Part shown: one piece after another, positions 49,060-58,340 of the stretch
Layout of the letters: each line of letters begins with the position of its first letter
Numbering within the stretch: position 1 is the stretch's first letter
Assembly (NCBI GenBank): GCA_047633195.1
Contig: JBLIEU010000004.1
Span: 62,001 to 126,000, forward strand
Reading direction: 5' to 3'
Source of the DNA: JAKVAV01 sp047633195
GTDB taxonomy: Bacteria; Bacteroidota; Bacteroidia; Flavobacteriales_D; Cryomorphaceae
Length of the DNA: 64,000 nucleotides
The notes under the pieces: model-generated
The model's database searches: none
Told to the model about the DNA's origin: nothing
The model's input: only the letters and a program-made list of their open reading frames with translations
Program-made: the position numbers and the translations under genes

Positions 49060-50532
49060 TTATCCGATCTCGTAAGTGGTGCCTTCCGGCGAATCCTTTA
49101 GAACAACTCCAATTTTGGATAGCTCATTTCTGATCTGATCGGCTGTAGTGAAGTCCTTATTCAGTTTTGCTGATTGGCGCAACTTGATGACTAAATCCAT
49201 CAAGCCGTTGGCTATTTCACCTCCACCTGCAGCTTCATCAGCTTCATTCTGGAAACCGAGTATGTCGAAAATATATATGTCGAAAAGTGATTTTAATTTT
49301 TTCAAATCGCCATCCGATATTTTCTCTTTTCCACTGTCGATGAGGTTCACCATTTTCACTCCTTCGAACAAGTGTGAGAGCAGAATGGGGGTATTAAAAT
49401 CATCGTCCATCGCAGTTTTACATTTCGCTGCTAAGGCATCAATATCTATCGAAGAAGATTCCGAAGTCTTCAACTCTTGCAGACGAGCATGACTTTCCAT
49501 AAGCCGCTTGAATCCTTTTTCTGCGCCTCTCAAAGCTTCATTGGAAAAGTCGAGGGTACTGGAGTAATGACTTTGAAGCATAAAGAATCGCACAGTCATT
49601 GGCGAAAAGCCTTGCTCCAGAAGTTTGTGGTTCCCAGTAATTAATTCTTCGGGAGTAAATCCATTTCCTTCGCTTTTGGACATTTTTCTTCCTTGTACGG
49701 TAAGCATATTTCCGTGCATCCAGATTCGTGGACCTGCTTTTCCTGTGGCTCCTATATTTTGAGCGATCTCGCAGTCGTGGTGTGGAAATTTCAAGTCCAT
49801 TCCACCGCCGTGAATATCAAACTCTTCTCCTAGATACTTTCTGCTCATAGCAGAGCACTCGAGATGCCAACCTGGAAATCCTTGACCCCAAGGCGATGGC
49901 CAATACATAATATGTCCTTTCTCAGCTTTCTTCCAAATAGCGAAATCGAGAGGATCTCTTTTTTGACTTTGTCCGTCCAGGGTTCGTGTATTGTTTTGTA
50001 GGTCGTCAATGTTGCGACCTGAAAGCTTTCCGTATCCGAATTCTGAGTCGAACTTCCGAACATCGAAATAGACCGAGCCGTCTACCACATAACCAAACTC
50101 TCGATCGATGATCTGTTTTATCATTTCAATCTGTTCGATAATATGACCGGTAGCCGTTGGCTCGATAGAAGGAGGTAAAATATTGAAGATGCCCATCACA
50201 TCGTGAAATCCATAAGTGTACTTCTGTACAACCTCCATGGGTTCTATCTGCTCTAAGCGGGCCTTTTTGGCAATTTTGTCTTCTCCCTGATCAGCATCGT
50301 CAGAAAGATGGCCAACATCGGTGATGTTGCGCACATAGCGCACCTTGTATCCTAAGAAAGTCAGGTACCTGAATACAATGTCGAATGCTAAGAATGATCT
50401 CACATTTCCCAAATGCACATCGCTGTATACGGTGGGGCCGCAAACATAAAGCCCGACGTGTGGGGGATTGAGTGGCTCGAATTCTACTTTTTCCCTAGTG
50501 AGGGTGTTGAAGATTTTGAGTTTGGATTCCAT
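49060..50532 (-). CDS. cysS: Cysteinyl-tRNA synthetase
   Basis: A 490-residue class I synthetase. The zinc/HIGH region is VGLYVCGPTVYSDVHLGN (HIGH-like HLGN) and the KMSKS loop is GRKMSKSEGN, followed by FTPEELI. The DALR-like anticodon region lies at the C-terminus. Zinc ligands are Cys in YVCGPT and in LECSAM, plus HDCE. It attaches Cys to tRNA-Cys. It is upstream of polA and 39 bases downstream of the MORN-repeat gene in minus orientation. Confidence 0.96.
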   Translation of the reverse strand: MESKLKIFNTLTREKVEFEPLNPPHVGLYVCGPTVYSDVHLGNVRSFLAFDIVFRYLTFLGYKVRYVRNITDVGHLSDDADQGEDKIAKKARLEQIEPMEVVQKYTYGFHDVMGIFNILPPSIEPTATGHIIEQIEMIKQIIDREFGYVVDGSVYFDVRKFDSEFGYGKLSGRNIDDLQNNTRTLDGQSQKRDPLDFAIWKKAEKGHIMYWPSPWGQGFPGWHLECSAMSRKYLGEEFDIHGGGMDLKFPHHDCEIAQNIGATGKAGPRIWMHGNMLTVQGRKMSKSEGNGFTPEELITGNHKLLEQGFSPMTVRFFMLQSHYSSTLDFSNEALRGAEKGFKRLMESHARLQELKTSESSSIDIDALAAKCKTAMDDDFNTPILLSHLFEGVKMVNLIDSGKEKISDGDLKKLKSLFDIYIFDILGFQNEADEAAGGGEIANGLMDLVIKLRQSAKLNKDFTTADQIRNELSKIGVVLKDSPEGTTYEIG

Positions 50533-50571
50533 GCGAGGATAAATAGGTTAAACGTTGGCGGCCAAAAATAC

Positions 50572-51462
50572 TTAATTGTTGGAATCTTCGAGAACTCCAT
50601 ATCCTATGAATTTCCCTTCTTTATAAACCTCTACTTTTTTGAGGTTGCCGTTTGGATCATACCTATTCCATTTGCCGTTCCAGAGTCGGCCGTTTTTGAA
50701 TTCACCAATCTGAGTTATTTGCTTTCTGTGATTGTAGAGTGCGTTTTGTCCGCTTCTTTCAAATTCCAGAACACTGGCCTTTTTTTTCTCCAAAGGGGTT
50801 TTGATATTCTCGGGCACTTCAGGCATTTCTACTTTAGCGTATTCTTCCTTGGTCGGCTCAAAAGATTTAATCGAATTCTCCTTTACCAATCCATCAATCA
50901 CGGTCTTCTCTATTTTCGGTTTCCCGTCGGGATAGAAAGTTTTGTAGAATCCATTTGCAACTCCTTCTTCCACTTCTACTGTGAGTTGGAGATTGCCATT
51001 ATCGTAGTAATAGTTTTGCACCCCGTCTCTTTTACCGCCTGAGGTAAAGGTGAAATCTTGCGCGAGCTTTCCATTCTTGTGGTAGCGTTTAAAGACTCCA
51101 ATATTTTTATTCCCTTGCCAATTGCCTTCTTCTTCTAGCTTACCATTTGGGTAATATACCTTGTATAAACCTCTAGGCATGTTATTTTTAAAGGCGATCT
51201 CATTTCGCAAGACACCCGAAGGATAGTATTTTTTCCAAACCCCAATTTTCTTATGGCTTTCGTAGTTTCCTTCTTCTACGACTTGCTTATCGCGAAAGCC
51301 ATCCTCTATTGTCATAGAGCCTGTAATTTTCCAATATCCTTGTCTCTTGCCATTGGTATCAATCGCATTGATCTCTTCCCCACCTCGGCACACCAAAGTG
51401 AAACAAAACACCAGAATGAAGGTGCTGAAAACATGCAAAAATGAATTTTGTAGGGTGCGCAT
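50572..51462 (-). CDS. MORN-repeat exported protein
   Basis: A 296-residue protein with a signal-like N-terminal segment (VFSTFILVFCFTLVCRG) and about eight MORN/YwqK-type repeats, such as KKIGVWKKYYPSGVLRNE, YYPNGKLEEEGN, NGKLAQDF and YYDNGNLQLTVEVEEG. Repeats of this kind are structural and of uncertain function. It is related in repeat type, not in length, to the lipoprotein at 10867-11304. It is on the same strand as cysS, 39 bases away. The 156-base gap upstream (51463-51618) carries nothing I can support. Confidence 0.75.
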   Translation of the reverse strand: MRTLQNSFLHVFSTFILVFCFTLVCRGGEEINAIDTNGKRQGYWKITGSMTIEDGFRDKQVVEEGNYESHKKIGVWKKYYPSGVLRNEIAFKNNMPRGLYKVYYPNGKLEEEGNWQGNKNIGVFKRYHKNGKLAQDFTFTSGGKRDGVQNYYYDNGNLQLTVEVEEGVANGFYKTFYPDGKPKIEKTVIDGLVKENSIKSFEPTKEEYAKVEMPEVPENIKTPLEKKKASVLEFERSGQNALYNHRKQITQIGEFKNGRLWNGKWNRYDPNGNLKKVEVYKEGKFIGYGVLEDSNN

Positions 51463-51618
51463 AGCGTGTCCTTTTCTACCGCTGCATACGTCAAAACGGC
51501 AAAAATGTTTCTGCCAACTAAAGGATGTCCATAGAATCGAGTGTCTTGGAAAGAGAGTTTATTAGAAAGTCCCTAGATCAAGCCGAAGACATGACAGTGG
51601 ACTCTGTAGATGGACAAT

Positions 51619-52566
51619 TTAGACTACCTCACGGAGGTTCACCAGCATGTCGTTCACGAGATCTTCAAGGCCGAAGTCAGGCTTCCAACCCCAGTCCTTA
51701 AGAGCTAAGCTGTCGTCAAGTGTTGATGGCCAACTTTTGGCAATAAGATCGCGGTAGTCAGGGGTGTAAGAAACGGTGAAATCGGGAATCTCTTTTCGAA
51801 TCGCATCGCTAAGAGTTTTTGGTGTGAAAGAAACACCTGAGATATTATATGATGTGCGAAGCGAGATATTTTCTTCAGGAGCATCCATGATCTCAAGTAT
51901 AGACTTGATGGCATCGGGCATGTACATCATAGGTAGTTCCGAATCTTCGCTGAGGAAGCAGTCGTAGTGCCTATTCTTGACGGCTTCATGGAAAATGTGA
52001 ACGGCGTAATCTGTTGTTCCGCCTCCAGGTGCACTTTTGTAACCAACGATTCCAGGGAAACGAACGCTTCTGATATCGACACCGTAACGTTTGTGGTAAT
52101 ATTCACACCAGCTCTCACCAGCTACTTTGGAGATGCCATAAACGGTTGTGGGTTCCATAATAGTGCGCTGTGGAGTATTGTTTTTCGGGGTGTTCGGCCC
52201 AAAAACGGCAATGGAACTTGGCCAAAAGATTCGCTTAATTTGACCTTCTCGGGACAGATCAAGCACATTGCTCAATCCATTCATATTTAAGTCCCAACCC
52301 AGCGCTGGGTTTTGCTCTGCCGTAGCGGAAAGTAAGGCTGCCAATAGGTAAATTTCCGAGACGTTATTCTGTTTCACCACTTCAAAGAGTTTCTCCTTGT
52401 CAAGGATATTCAGCTTTTCAAAAGGTCCCTCTAAAAGAGCCTCAGGTGGTGAGCCTGTAATGTCGGTGGCAATGACGCGATCAGCACCATAAACTTCACG
52501 CAGCTTAAGCGTAAGTTCAGTACCGATTTGTCCTGCGGCTCCGATTACTAGAATGTTTGAAGGCAT
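51619..52566 (-). CDS. tdh: L-threonine 3-dehydrogenase (SDR type)
   Basis: A 315-residue SDR that oxidises L-threonine at C3 to 2-amino-3-ketobutyrate with NAD. The N-terminal motif GAAGQIGTELTLKLRE, LAALLSATAEQNPALGWDLN, WPSSIAVFGPNTP, YGISK with catalytic Tyr/Lys, and the GGGTTDYAVHIFHEA segment closely match flavobacterial SDR-type threonine dehydrogenases such as that of Flavobacterium frigidimaris. It is a single gene, divergent from hmgA with 133 bases between the chosen starts. Kbl, its usual partner, is not in this window. Confidence 0.9.
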   Translation of the reverse strand: MPSNILVIGAAGQIGTELTLKLREVYGADRVIATDITGSPPEALLEGPFEKLNILDKEKLFEVVKQNNVSEIYLLAALLSATAEQNPALGWDLNMNGLSNVLDLSREGQIKRIFWPSSIAVFGPNTPKNNTPQRTIMEPTTVYGISKVAGESWCEYYHKRYGVDIRSVRFPGIVGYKSAPGGGTTDYAVHIFHEAVKNRHYDCFLSEDSELPMMYMPDAIKSILEIMDAPEENISLRTSYNISGVSFTPKTLSDAIRKEIPDFTVSYTPDYRDLIAKSWPSTLDDSLALKDWGWKPDFGLEDLVNDMLVNLREVV

Positions 52567-52668
52567 GAATAACGTATTAGATTAAGCGCAGCGAATTTAG
52601 TCAATTGTTGGTTGTAAATTTTGTCGTTCAATATCCCTTTGCCGCCCTTTCTTCCACTTTTCATTTGG

Positions 52669-52676
52669 TATATTTG
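52669..52676 (+). promoter_or_regulatory. -7 promoter box TATATTTG deciding the hmgA start
   Basis: TAnnTTTG consensus. It covers a candidate GTG start at 52676, which would then lie at or before the transcript start. This supports translation from ATG 52700. Confidence 0.55.
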
Positions 52677-52699
52677 TGAGCCAACTACTAAACAGCACT

Positions 52700-53863
52700 A
52701 TGCCATTATATCATCAACTCGGAAAGATTCCACACAAACGCCACACGGTATTTAAAAAACCCGATGGAGGGCTCTACTATGAGCAGCTTTTCGGTACCGT
52801 AGGTTTCGATGGAATGTCATCACTTCTCTACCATACCCATCGCCCTACACAAGTTAGTGATTTAGGAAAGATATTGGATGTCTCTCCGAAAATAGCTGTA
52901 GAGAAAAATCTGAAAGCCTATCGGTTTAAGGGGTTTCAAGTGCCTAGTGAGGATGACTTCTTGGAAAGTAGAAAGCCCGTTTTGGTAAACAGTGATTGCT
53001 ATATTGAATTAGCATCTCCTAGAAAATCCATGACGGATTATTTTTATAAAAATGCCGATGCCGATGAGGTTATTTTTGTTCACCGTGGAAAAGGAACGCT
53101 CAAAACGTTCTTGGGTGATTTGACCTTCTCTTATGGCGACTACTTGGTTATTCCTCGTGGTATGATTTATCAAATCCATTTCGAATCGGAAGACAATAAA
53201 CTATTCATCGTTCAGTCTTTTAGTCCGATTTATACCCCGAAGCGTTACCGCAATTATTTCGGTCAACTTTTGGAGCATTCGCCCTACTGCGAAAGAGATA
53301 TTCGAAGGCCGCAGAACCTGAATCCGATTGACGAGAAGGGAGAATTTTTGATGAAAATCAAGAAGGAAGATATGCTCCACCACTTCACCTACGCCACGCA
53401 TCCTTTTGATGTAGTCGGGTGGGATGGATACAATTATCCTTACGCTTTTTCGATTCACGACTTTGAGCCCATTACCGGAAGGGTGCATCAACCGCCTCCT
53501 GTTCACCAAACTTTTGAATCGGCTCAATTTGTTATTTGCTCATTCTGCCCGAGAATGTACGATTACCACCCTGAGTCAATCCCAGCGCCTTACAGCCATT
53601 CAAACATTGACTCCGATGAGGTGCTCTATTATGTGGATGGCGACTTTATGAGCAGAAATGACGTTGATGCAGGACACATTAGTTTGCATCCCGCTGGAAT
53701 TCCCCACGGTCCCCACCCAGGTGCCGCTGAGCGAAGCATTGGGAAAAAGGAAACCGAAGAATTGGCCGTTATGGTCGATACATTCAAGCCTTTGAAGCTT
53801 ACAAATTATGCAGTCGGCATTGCCGACGATACTTATTGGAAATCGTGGCTAGATCACGATTAA
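52700..53863 (+). CDS. hmgA: Homogentisate 1,2-dioxygenase
   Basis: A 387-residue dioxygenase of the tyrosine/homogentisate pathway that opens the ring of homogentisate to maleylacetoacetate. The N-terminal YHQLGKIPHKRHTVFKKPDG and FGTVGFDGMSSLLYHTHRPT, and the iron-site region with RMYDYHPESIPAPYSHSN and DSDEVLYYVDGDFM (His, Glu, His ligands) are present. The start is ATG 52700, supported by the family N-terminus and the -7 box. It is 38 bases upstream of hpd and very likely co-transcribed. Length is close to other Bacteroidota homologues. Confidence 0.95.
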   Translation: MPLYHQLGKIPHKRHTVFKKPDGGLYYEQLFGTVGFDGMSSLLYHTHRPTQVSDLGKILDVSPKIAVEKNLKAYRFKGFQVPSEDDFLESRKPVLVNSDCYIELASPRKSMTDYFYKNADADEVIFVHRGKGTLKTFLGDLTFSYGDYLVIPRGMIYQIHFESEDNKLFIVQSFSPIYTPKRYRNYFGQLLEHSPYCERDIRRPQNLNPIDEKGEFLMKIKKEDMLHHFTYATHPFDVVGWDGYNYPYAFSIHDFEPITGRVHQPPPVHQTFESAQFVICSFCPRMYDYHPESIPAPYSHSNIDSDEVLYYVDGDFMSRNDVDAGHISLHPAGIPHGPHPGAAERSIGKKETEELAVMVDTFKPLKLTNYAVGIADDTYWKSWLDHD

Positions 53864-53901
53864 AAACCAGTGCCACCTACGAATTTTAATACACTACTAT
53901 C

Positions 53902-55044
53902 ATGGAATCAACTTCAGAATCAACACTTAATCTCAAAAAGATTAATCCCGAGGCGGGAGATTTTCTTCCGCTCAATGGAACCGATTACGTAGAGCTCTTC
54001 GTTGGAAATGCGAAGCAATCTGCTCATTATTACAAGACGGCATTCGGTTTTCAATCCGAGGCTTATTCAGGATTGGAGACGGGTCGAAAGGATCAGACTT
54101 CTTATGTGCTGCGCCAAGATAAAATCAGATTAGTTCTTACCACACCGCTTACTCCCGATAGCCCCATTAACGAGCACATCCGCAAGCACGGAGATGGAGT
54201 GAAAGTGGTTGCCCTCTGGGTAGATGACGCGACCAAATCTTGGGAAGAAACGACCAAACGAGGCGCAAAATCATTCATGGAACCTGTCACTATTGAAGAT
54301 GAGCACGGCCACGTCGTTAAGTCGGGGATACACACTTACGGCGAGACTGTTCACATTTTTGTGGAGCGAAAAAACTACAATGGTGTTTTCTTACCAGGTT
54401 ATAAAAAATGGGAAAGTCATTACAACCCTAGTTCAGTAGGTCTAAAATTCATCGACCACATGGTAGGAAATGTAGGTTGGGGTGAAATGAATAAGTGGGT
54501 TGATTTCTATGCCGAAGTGATGGGCTTTGTCCAGCTCATGTCCTTTGACGATAAAGACATTAGCACCGAATACACCGCCTTGATGAGTAAGGTGATGAGC
54601 AACGGAAATGGTCGAATCAAATTTCCGATTAACGAACCTGCTGAGGGAAAGAAGAAATCGCAGATTGAAGAGTACATCGACTTTTACGAAGGCGCGGGAG
54701 TGCAGCACATCGCGCTTGCAACGGACAATATCATTGAAACCGTGACAGCGCTTCAAAGCCGTGGAGTCGAGTTCTTGTACGTTCCCGAAACGTATTATGA
54801 AACCGTTTTGGATCGAGTAGGAGAGATTGATGAAGATTTAGCACCACTCAAAGAACTAGGAATCTTGATAGACCGCGACGATGAGGGATACTTGCTCCAA
54901 ATTTTCACAAAGCCAGTTGTCGATCGACCTACTATGTTTTTCGAGATTATTCAGCGCAAGGGAGCTCTGAGTTTTGGTAAAGGAAACTTCAAGGCACTTT
55001 TTGAAGCAATTGAGCGTGAGCAGGAAGCACGAGGGACTCTTTAA
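53902..55044 (+). CDS. hpd: 4-hydroxyphenylpyruvate dioxygenase
   Basis: A 380-residue HPPD of the vicinal-oxygen-chelate superfamily. The N-terminal VOC half starts DYVELFVGNAKQSAHYYKTA. The C-terminal half carries the iron ligands His in IDHMVGNV, His in VQHIALAT and Glu in FFEIIQRKG. It converts 4-hydroxyphenylpyruvate to homogentisate, the substrate of the upstream hmgA. A downstream outer-membrane protein gene overlaps its 3' end by 29 bases in another frame. Confidence 0.95.
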   Translation: MESTSESTLNLKKINPEAGDFLPLNGTDYVELFVGNAKQSAHYYKTAFGFQSEAYSGLETGRKDQTSYVLRQDKIRLVLTTPLTPDSPINEHIRKHGDGVKVVALWVDDATKSWEETTKRGAKSFMEPVTIEDEHGHVVKSGIHTYGETVHIFVERKNYNGVFLPGYKKWESHYNPSSVGLKFIDHMVGNVGWGEMNKWVDFYAEVMGFVQLMSFDDKDISTEYTALMSKVMSNGNGRIKFPINEPAEGKKKSQIEEYIDFYEGAGVQHIALATDNIIETVTALQSRGVEFLYVPETYYETVLDRVGEIDEDLAPLKELGILIDRDDEGYLLQIFTKPVVDRPTMFFEIIQRKGALSFGKGNFKALFEAIEREQEARGTL

Positions 55045-55510
55045 ATTCATCTTTATCATATTCTTCTTTGCTATTTCCCTTTCGGGAATGGCGCAAGAGA
55101 AGACTTTAGGCCTCCGCCTCGGATGGGGTGGAGGCCTTTCTTATGTCCAATCCATTACGGATGACCAAGATTTAGAATTGATTTTGTCCCCAAGGTGGGG
55201 AGGAATTATTTTGACCGGTCTCTACGAGCGAAAAGTTCCGCTCTCTTCCAATTCTTGGAATTGGTTCTACGGTGGTGGACTCCATGTCGGCTATCACCAC
55301 CGCAATAATTATGTTGGAGAAGGATTCAATGGAGATCCACTATACATCAACTTGGGATTCGACTTGATCGCAGGAATCAAATACCGCTTTGACTCCTTTC
55401 CAATAGAAGTATCAGCAGACTACAAACCGTCTATTGAGCTTTTGGCAAAGAGGAATTTACTTTTAGAAGAATTCGGAATTTCTTGCCGCTACCTTATTTT
55501 TCAAGATTGA
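55016..55510 (+). CDS. Putative outer-membrane protein after hpd
   Basis: A protein of about 164 residues with a signal peptide ending SLSGMAQ, then KTLGLRLGWGGGLSYVQSI and repeated amphipathic strands (LYERKVPL, YGGGLHVGYHHR, YINLGFDLIAGIKYRF) typical of a small beta-barrel. The frame is open to 54974 in the hpd region; I take GTG 55016 because it keeps a minimal N-region before the hydrophobic core. It overlaps hpd by 29 bases and ends 17 bases into the convergent aspS 3' end. No family is known. Confidence 0.65.
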   Translation: MSRKHEGLFKFIFIIFFFAISLSGMAQEKTLGLRLGWGGGLSYVQSITDDQDLELILSPRWGGIILTGLYERKVPLSSNSWNWFYGGGLHVGYHHRNNYVGEGFNGDPLYINLGFDLIAGIKYRFDSFPIEVSADYKPSIELLAKRNLLLEEFGISCRYLIFQD

Positions 55511-57245
55511 GCTTCAAGCCCAATTCTTTCAACTGAGCATCATCAACCTGAGCAGGAGCATCGATCATTACGTCTCTTCCAGAATTGTTTTTTGGGAAAG
55601 CGATGTAATCCCTGATCGATTCCGATCCACCAAAAAGTGAGCAGAGTCGGTCGAATCCGAAGGCGATTCCACCGTGAGGAGGCGCTCCGTATTCAAAGGC
55701 ATTCATCAAAAAGCCAAACTGGGCCTGTGCTTCTTCTGGAGTAAATCCGAGCAAGTCAAATATCTGAGACTGCAACGTTCTGTCGTGTATTCTGATGGAA
55801 CCTCCTCCAATTTCAACTCCATTGATCACCAAGTCGTAAGCATTGGCTCTCACCTCGCCCGTATCTGACATAAGCTTGCCTACGTCTTCGGGTTTCGGTG
55901 ATGTAAACGGGTGATGCATGGCAAAGTAGCGCTTCTCATCTTCGTCCCATTCCATCAAAGGAAAATCAACCACCCAAAGAGGAGCAAAAACTTTCGAGTC
56001 TTTCAATCCGAGCTCGTTCGCCATGTGGAGTCTCAATTCACCGATTTGTTTTTGCGTCTTATTTAGATCTCCGCTCAATACGAGCAATAGATCACCGACT
56101 TTTCCGCCACAGGCTTTGCTCCACTCCTCGAGATCTTCATTGGAGTAAAACTTATCTACTGAAGACTTGAGCGTGCCTACTTCTTGATATTTCACATAAA
56201 CCAATCCCTTGGCACCGATCTGCGGGCGTTTCACCCAATTTGTAAGAGCGTCGAGTTGTTTTCGACTCATCTCGCTACCGCCTTCCACGTTAATGGCCAG
56301 AATGGCTTCGGCGCTGTCAAATACATTGAACCCTTTGCCTTGAGCATGAGCTGAAATGTTGTTGATGTCCATTCCGAAACGAATGTCTGGTTTATCAGAA
56401 CCGTATTTCGACATGGCCACAGCGTAGTCCATTCTCGGGAAATCTTTAAGGGTAACATCGAGCACTGTCTTGAAAAGATTCTTTGTCAATCCTTCGAAAG
56501 TATTCAAGATATCTTCCTGCTCTACGAAAGCCATTTCGCAGTCAATCTGGGTGAACTCAGGTTGTCGATCGGCACGTAAATCTTCATCGCGAAAGCAACG
56601 AACAATTTGGAAATAACGATCGTATCCACTTACCATCAGCAATTGCTTGAATGTTTGTGGCGACTGAGGCAAGGCATAAAATTCTCCCGGATTCATGCGG
56701 CTTGGCACTACAAAGTCTCTCGCACCTTCAGGAGTAGATTTGATGAGGTAAGGGGTTTCAATTTCCAAAAATCCTTGACCGTCCAAGTAAGATCTCGTGG
56801 CAATAGCCAATTTGTGGCGAAGCATCAAACTCTGTTGTACTGGATTTCGACGCAAGTCCAAATAGCGGTACTTCATTCTCAACTCTTCCCCTCCGTCGGT
56901 ATCGTCTTCTATGGTAAATGGAGGAGTCTTGCTCGCATTTAAGACAGTGAGTGCCGATACTTCAATCTCCACTTCACCAGTTGGCATATTGAGATTTTTG
57001 TTGCTTCGCTCTCGAACGGTCCCTTCTATTTTAACTACGAATTCACGTCCTAGCTTCCGAGCTTGTAAGCATAGATCGGCGTTCGACTCCATGTTGAAGA
57101 CCACTTGGGTAAGGCCGTAACGGTCTCTCATATCCAAGAAAGTCATTCCTCCTAAATCTCTCGATCGTTGAACCCATCCCGATAGTGTGGTAGATTCTCC
57201 GACGTGTTCGATGCGCAATTCTCCGCAAGTATGTGATCTATGCAT
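55494..57245 (-). CDS. aspS: Aspartyl-tRNA synthetase
   Basis: A 583-residue class II AspRS of the bacterial type. The OB anticodon-binding N-domain starts HRSHTCGELRIEHVGESTTL. The catalytic part contains YRYLDLRR (motif 1 region), FRDEDLRADRQPEFTQID (motif 2) and HGGIAFGFDRL (motif 3), plus the bacterial GAD insertion at about 285-420. It charges tRNA-Asp. In this genome it is of added interest because a tRNA-like RNA with a GUC anticodon and G discriminator is also present, although it is about 53 kb away. Confidence 0.97.
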   Translation of the reverse strand: MHRSHTCGELRIEHVGESTTLSGWVQRSRDLGGMTFLDMRDRYGLTQVVFNMESNADLCLQARKLGREFVVKIEGTVRERSNKNLNMPTGEVEIEVSALTVLNASKTPPFTIEDDTDGGEELRMKYRYLDLRRNPVQQSLMLRHKLAIATRSYLDGQGFLEIETPYLIKSTPEGARDFVVPSRMNPGEFYALPQSPQTFKQLLMVSGYDRYFQIVRCFRDEDLRADRQPEFTQIDCEMAFVEQEDILNTFEGLTKNLFKTVLDVTLKDFPRMDYAVAMSKYGSDKPDIRFGMDINNISAHAQGKGFNVFDSAEAILAINVEGGSEMSRKQLDALTNWVKRPQIGAKGLVYVKYQEVGTLKSSVDKFYSNEDLEEWSKACGGKVGDLLLVLSGDLNKTQKQIGELRLHMANELGLKDSKVFAPLWVVDFPLMEWDEDEKRYFAMHHPFTSPKPEDVGKLMSDTGEVRANAYDLVINGVEIGGGSIRIHDRTLQSQIFDLLGFTPEEAQAQFGFLMNAFEYGAPPHGGIAFGFDRLCSLFGGSESIRDYIAFPKNNSGRDVMIDAPAQVDDAQLKELGLKLNLEK

Positions 57246-57299
57246 AGCTCAAAAATTTCGATGGCAAAGGTATTACTTTGAGGGATTGAACCAACGACA

Positions 57300-57330
57300 T
57301 TGGCGGGCTTCTTAGCTTGGTTTATATTTG
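57300..57330 (+). promoter_or_regulatory. Promoter of tadA: TTG-N20-TATATTTG
   Basis: TTG at 57300-57302 and TATATTTG at 57323-57330 give a 20-base spacer, a very good match to Bacteroidota promoters. Transcription would begin close to 57335, so the mRNA is leaderless or nearly so for the starts at 57335 or 57341. Confidence 0.65.
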
Positions 57331-57334
57331 CCGC

Positions 57335-57790
57335 ATGGCAATGGAAACAAGTGGTGATGATTTCTTTATGAAGCAAGCTTTGCGAGAAGCTCAGACGGCT
57401 TACGAGGAAAATGAAGTGCCCGTGGGCGCTGTAGTGGTTTGCAATGACCGAATCATTGCGCGAACTCATAACCTTACCGAAAGATTAACTGATGTGACGG
57501 CTCATGCAGAAATGCAGGTGATCACGGCTGCCGCAGATTTCTTAGGCGGAAAATACCTAAACCAGTGCACGCTTTACGTTTCTCTGGAGCCCTGTCCGAT
57601 GTGTGCAAGTGCGCTGGGATGGGCTCAACTGAAGAGACTTGTATTCGGGGCTTACGATGAACGAAAGGGCTATTCTTTGCTGTCTGAAAATCTACTTCAT
57701 CCCAAAACAGAAGTGCTGGGTGGCGTGATGGGAGATGATAGTGCGGAGCTGTTGCGGCGTTTTTTTCAAGAGAGAAGAAAGAAGTCATAG
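57335..57790 (+). CDS. tadA: tRNA-specific adenosine deaminase TadA
   Basis: A 151-residue zinc deaminase that converts A34 to inosine in tRNA-Arg(ACG). The zinc site is seen in THAEMQVI (His/Glu) and PCPMCASA (CxxC). The N-terminal FFMKQALREAQTAYEENEVP and VPVGAVVV are conserved. Possible ATG starts are 57335 and 57341, since the frame to 57317 precedes the promoter. It is divergent from aspS and probably a single-gene unit or co-transcribed with the downstream bacilliredoxin. Confidence 0.93.
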   Translation: MAMETSGDDFFMKQALREAQTAYEENEVPVGAVVVCNDRIIARTHNLTERLTDVTAHAEMQVITAAADFLGGKYLNQCTLYVSLEPCPMCASALGWAQLKRLVFGAYDERKGYSLLSENLLHPKTEVLGGVMGDDSAELLRRFFQERRKKS

Positions 57791-57822
57791 ACTAAGACTA
57801 TCATTTTGGAGATGTTTTCGAT

Positions 57823-57851
57823 TTGATCTGGCCGATCCCTTCTTACCTTTG
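57823..57851 (+). promoter_or_regulatory. Promoter of bacilliredoxin gene: TTG-N18-TACCTTTG
   Basis: TTG at 57823-57825 and TACCTTTG at 57844-57851 give an 18-base spacer. The ATG is at 57872, which fits a short 5' UTR. Confidence 0.65.
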
Positions 57852-57871
57852 TAAAAAATAAAATTCAAGTT

Positions 57872-58285
57872 ATGTATCCACCAGAATTAGTTGCACCAAT
57901 GAAGGAAGACCTCACCAAAGCAGGTTTTTCTGAACTACATACGGCAGAAGAAGTAGATCAAGTTCTTTCCGAAACAGAAGGCACCACCTTAGTGGTTGTA
58001 AATTCCGTTTGCGGATGTGCTGCAGGAGCTGCCCGTCCAGGAATTAAGATGTCACTCGACGGGGCTAAGAAGCCATCAAAATTGACGACTGTTTTTGCAG
58101 GGGTTGATCGCGATGCTGTTGAACGTGCTCGCCAGTACTTTTTGCCTTATCCTCCGTCTTCTCCAGCTATCGGTCTTTTCAAAGATGGAAAGTTGGTTCA
58201 CTTCATCGAAAGACACCACATCGAAGGACGTCCGGCTGAAATGATTGCCGAGAACCTGAAAATGGCTTACGAAGAATACTGTTAA
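57872..58285 (+). CDS. Bacilliredoxin family protein (BrxA/BrxB, YphP/YqiW type)
   Basis: A 137-residue thioredoxin-fold protein with the CGC motif in NSVCGCAAGAARPG, and PEL...MKEDLTKAGFSEL and PYPPSSPAIGLFKDGKLVHF features of the DUF1094/bacilliredoxin family. In Bacillus these remove bacillithiol from proteins, but Bacteroidota often have the homologue without certainty about the thiol. It starts from its own promoter and is followed by a terminator whose T-run overlaps the next promoter. Confidence 0.92.
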   Translation: MYPPELVAPMKEDLTKAGFSELHTAEEVDQVLSETEGTTLVVVNSVCGCAAGAARPGIKMSLDGAKKPSKLTTVFAGVDRDAVERARQYFLPYPPSSPAIGLFKDGKLVHFIERHHIEGRPAEMIAENLKMAYEEYC

Positions 58286-58302
58286 TTCTCAAAAATTAAC
58301 GA

Positions 58303-58340
58303 AGCGGGAAATCATTATTGGTTTCCCGCTTTTTATTTTT
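58303..58340 (+). terminator. Terminator of bacilliredoxin gene
   Basis: A stem AGCGGGAAA/TTTCCCGCT with an 10-base loop and a T-run. The end TATTTTTG (58334-58341) is also a match to the -7 box for the next gene, so the two signals share bases. Confidence 0.85.
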
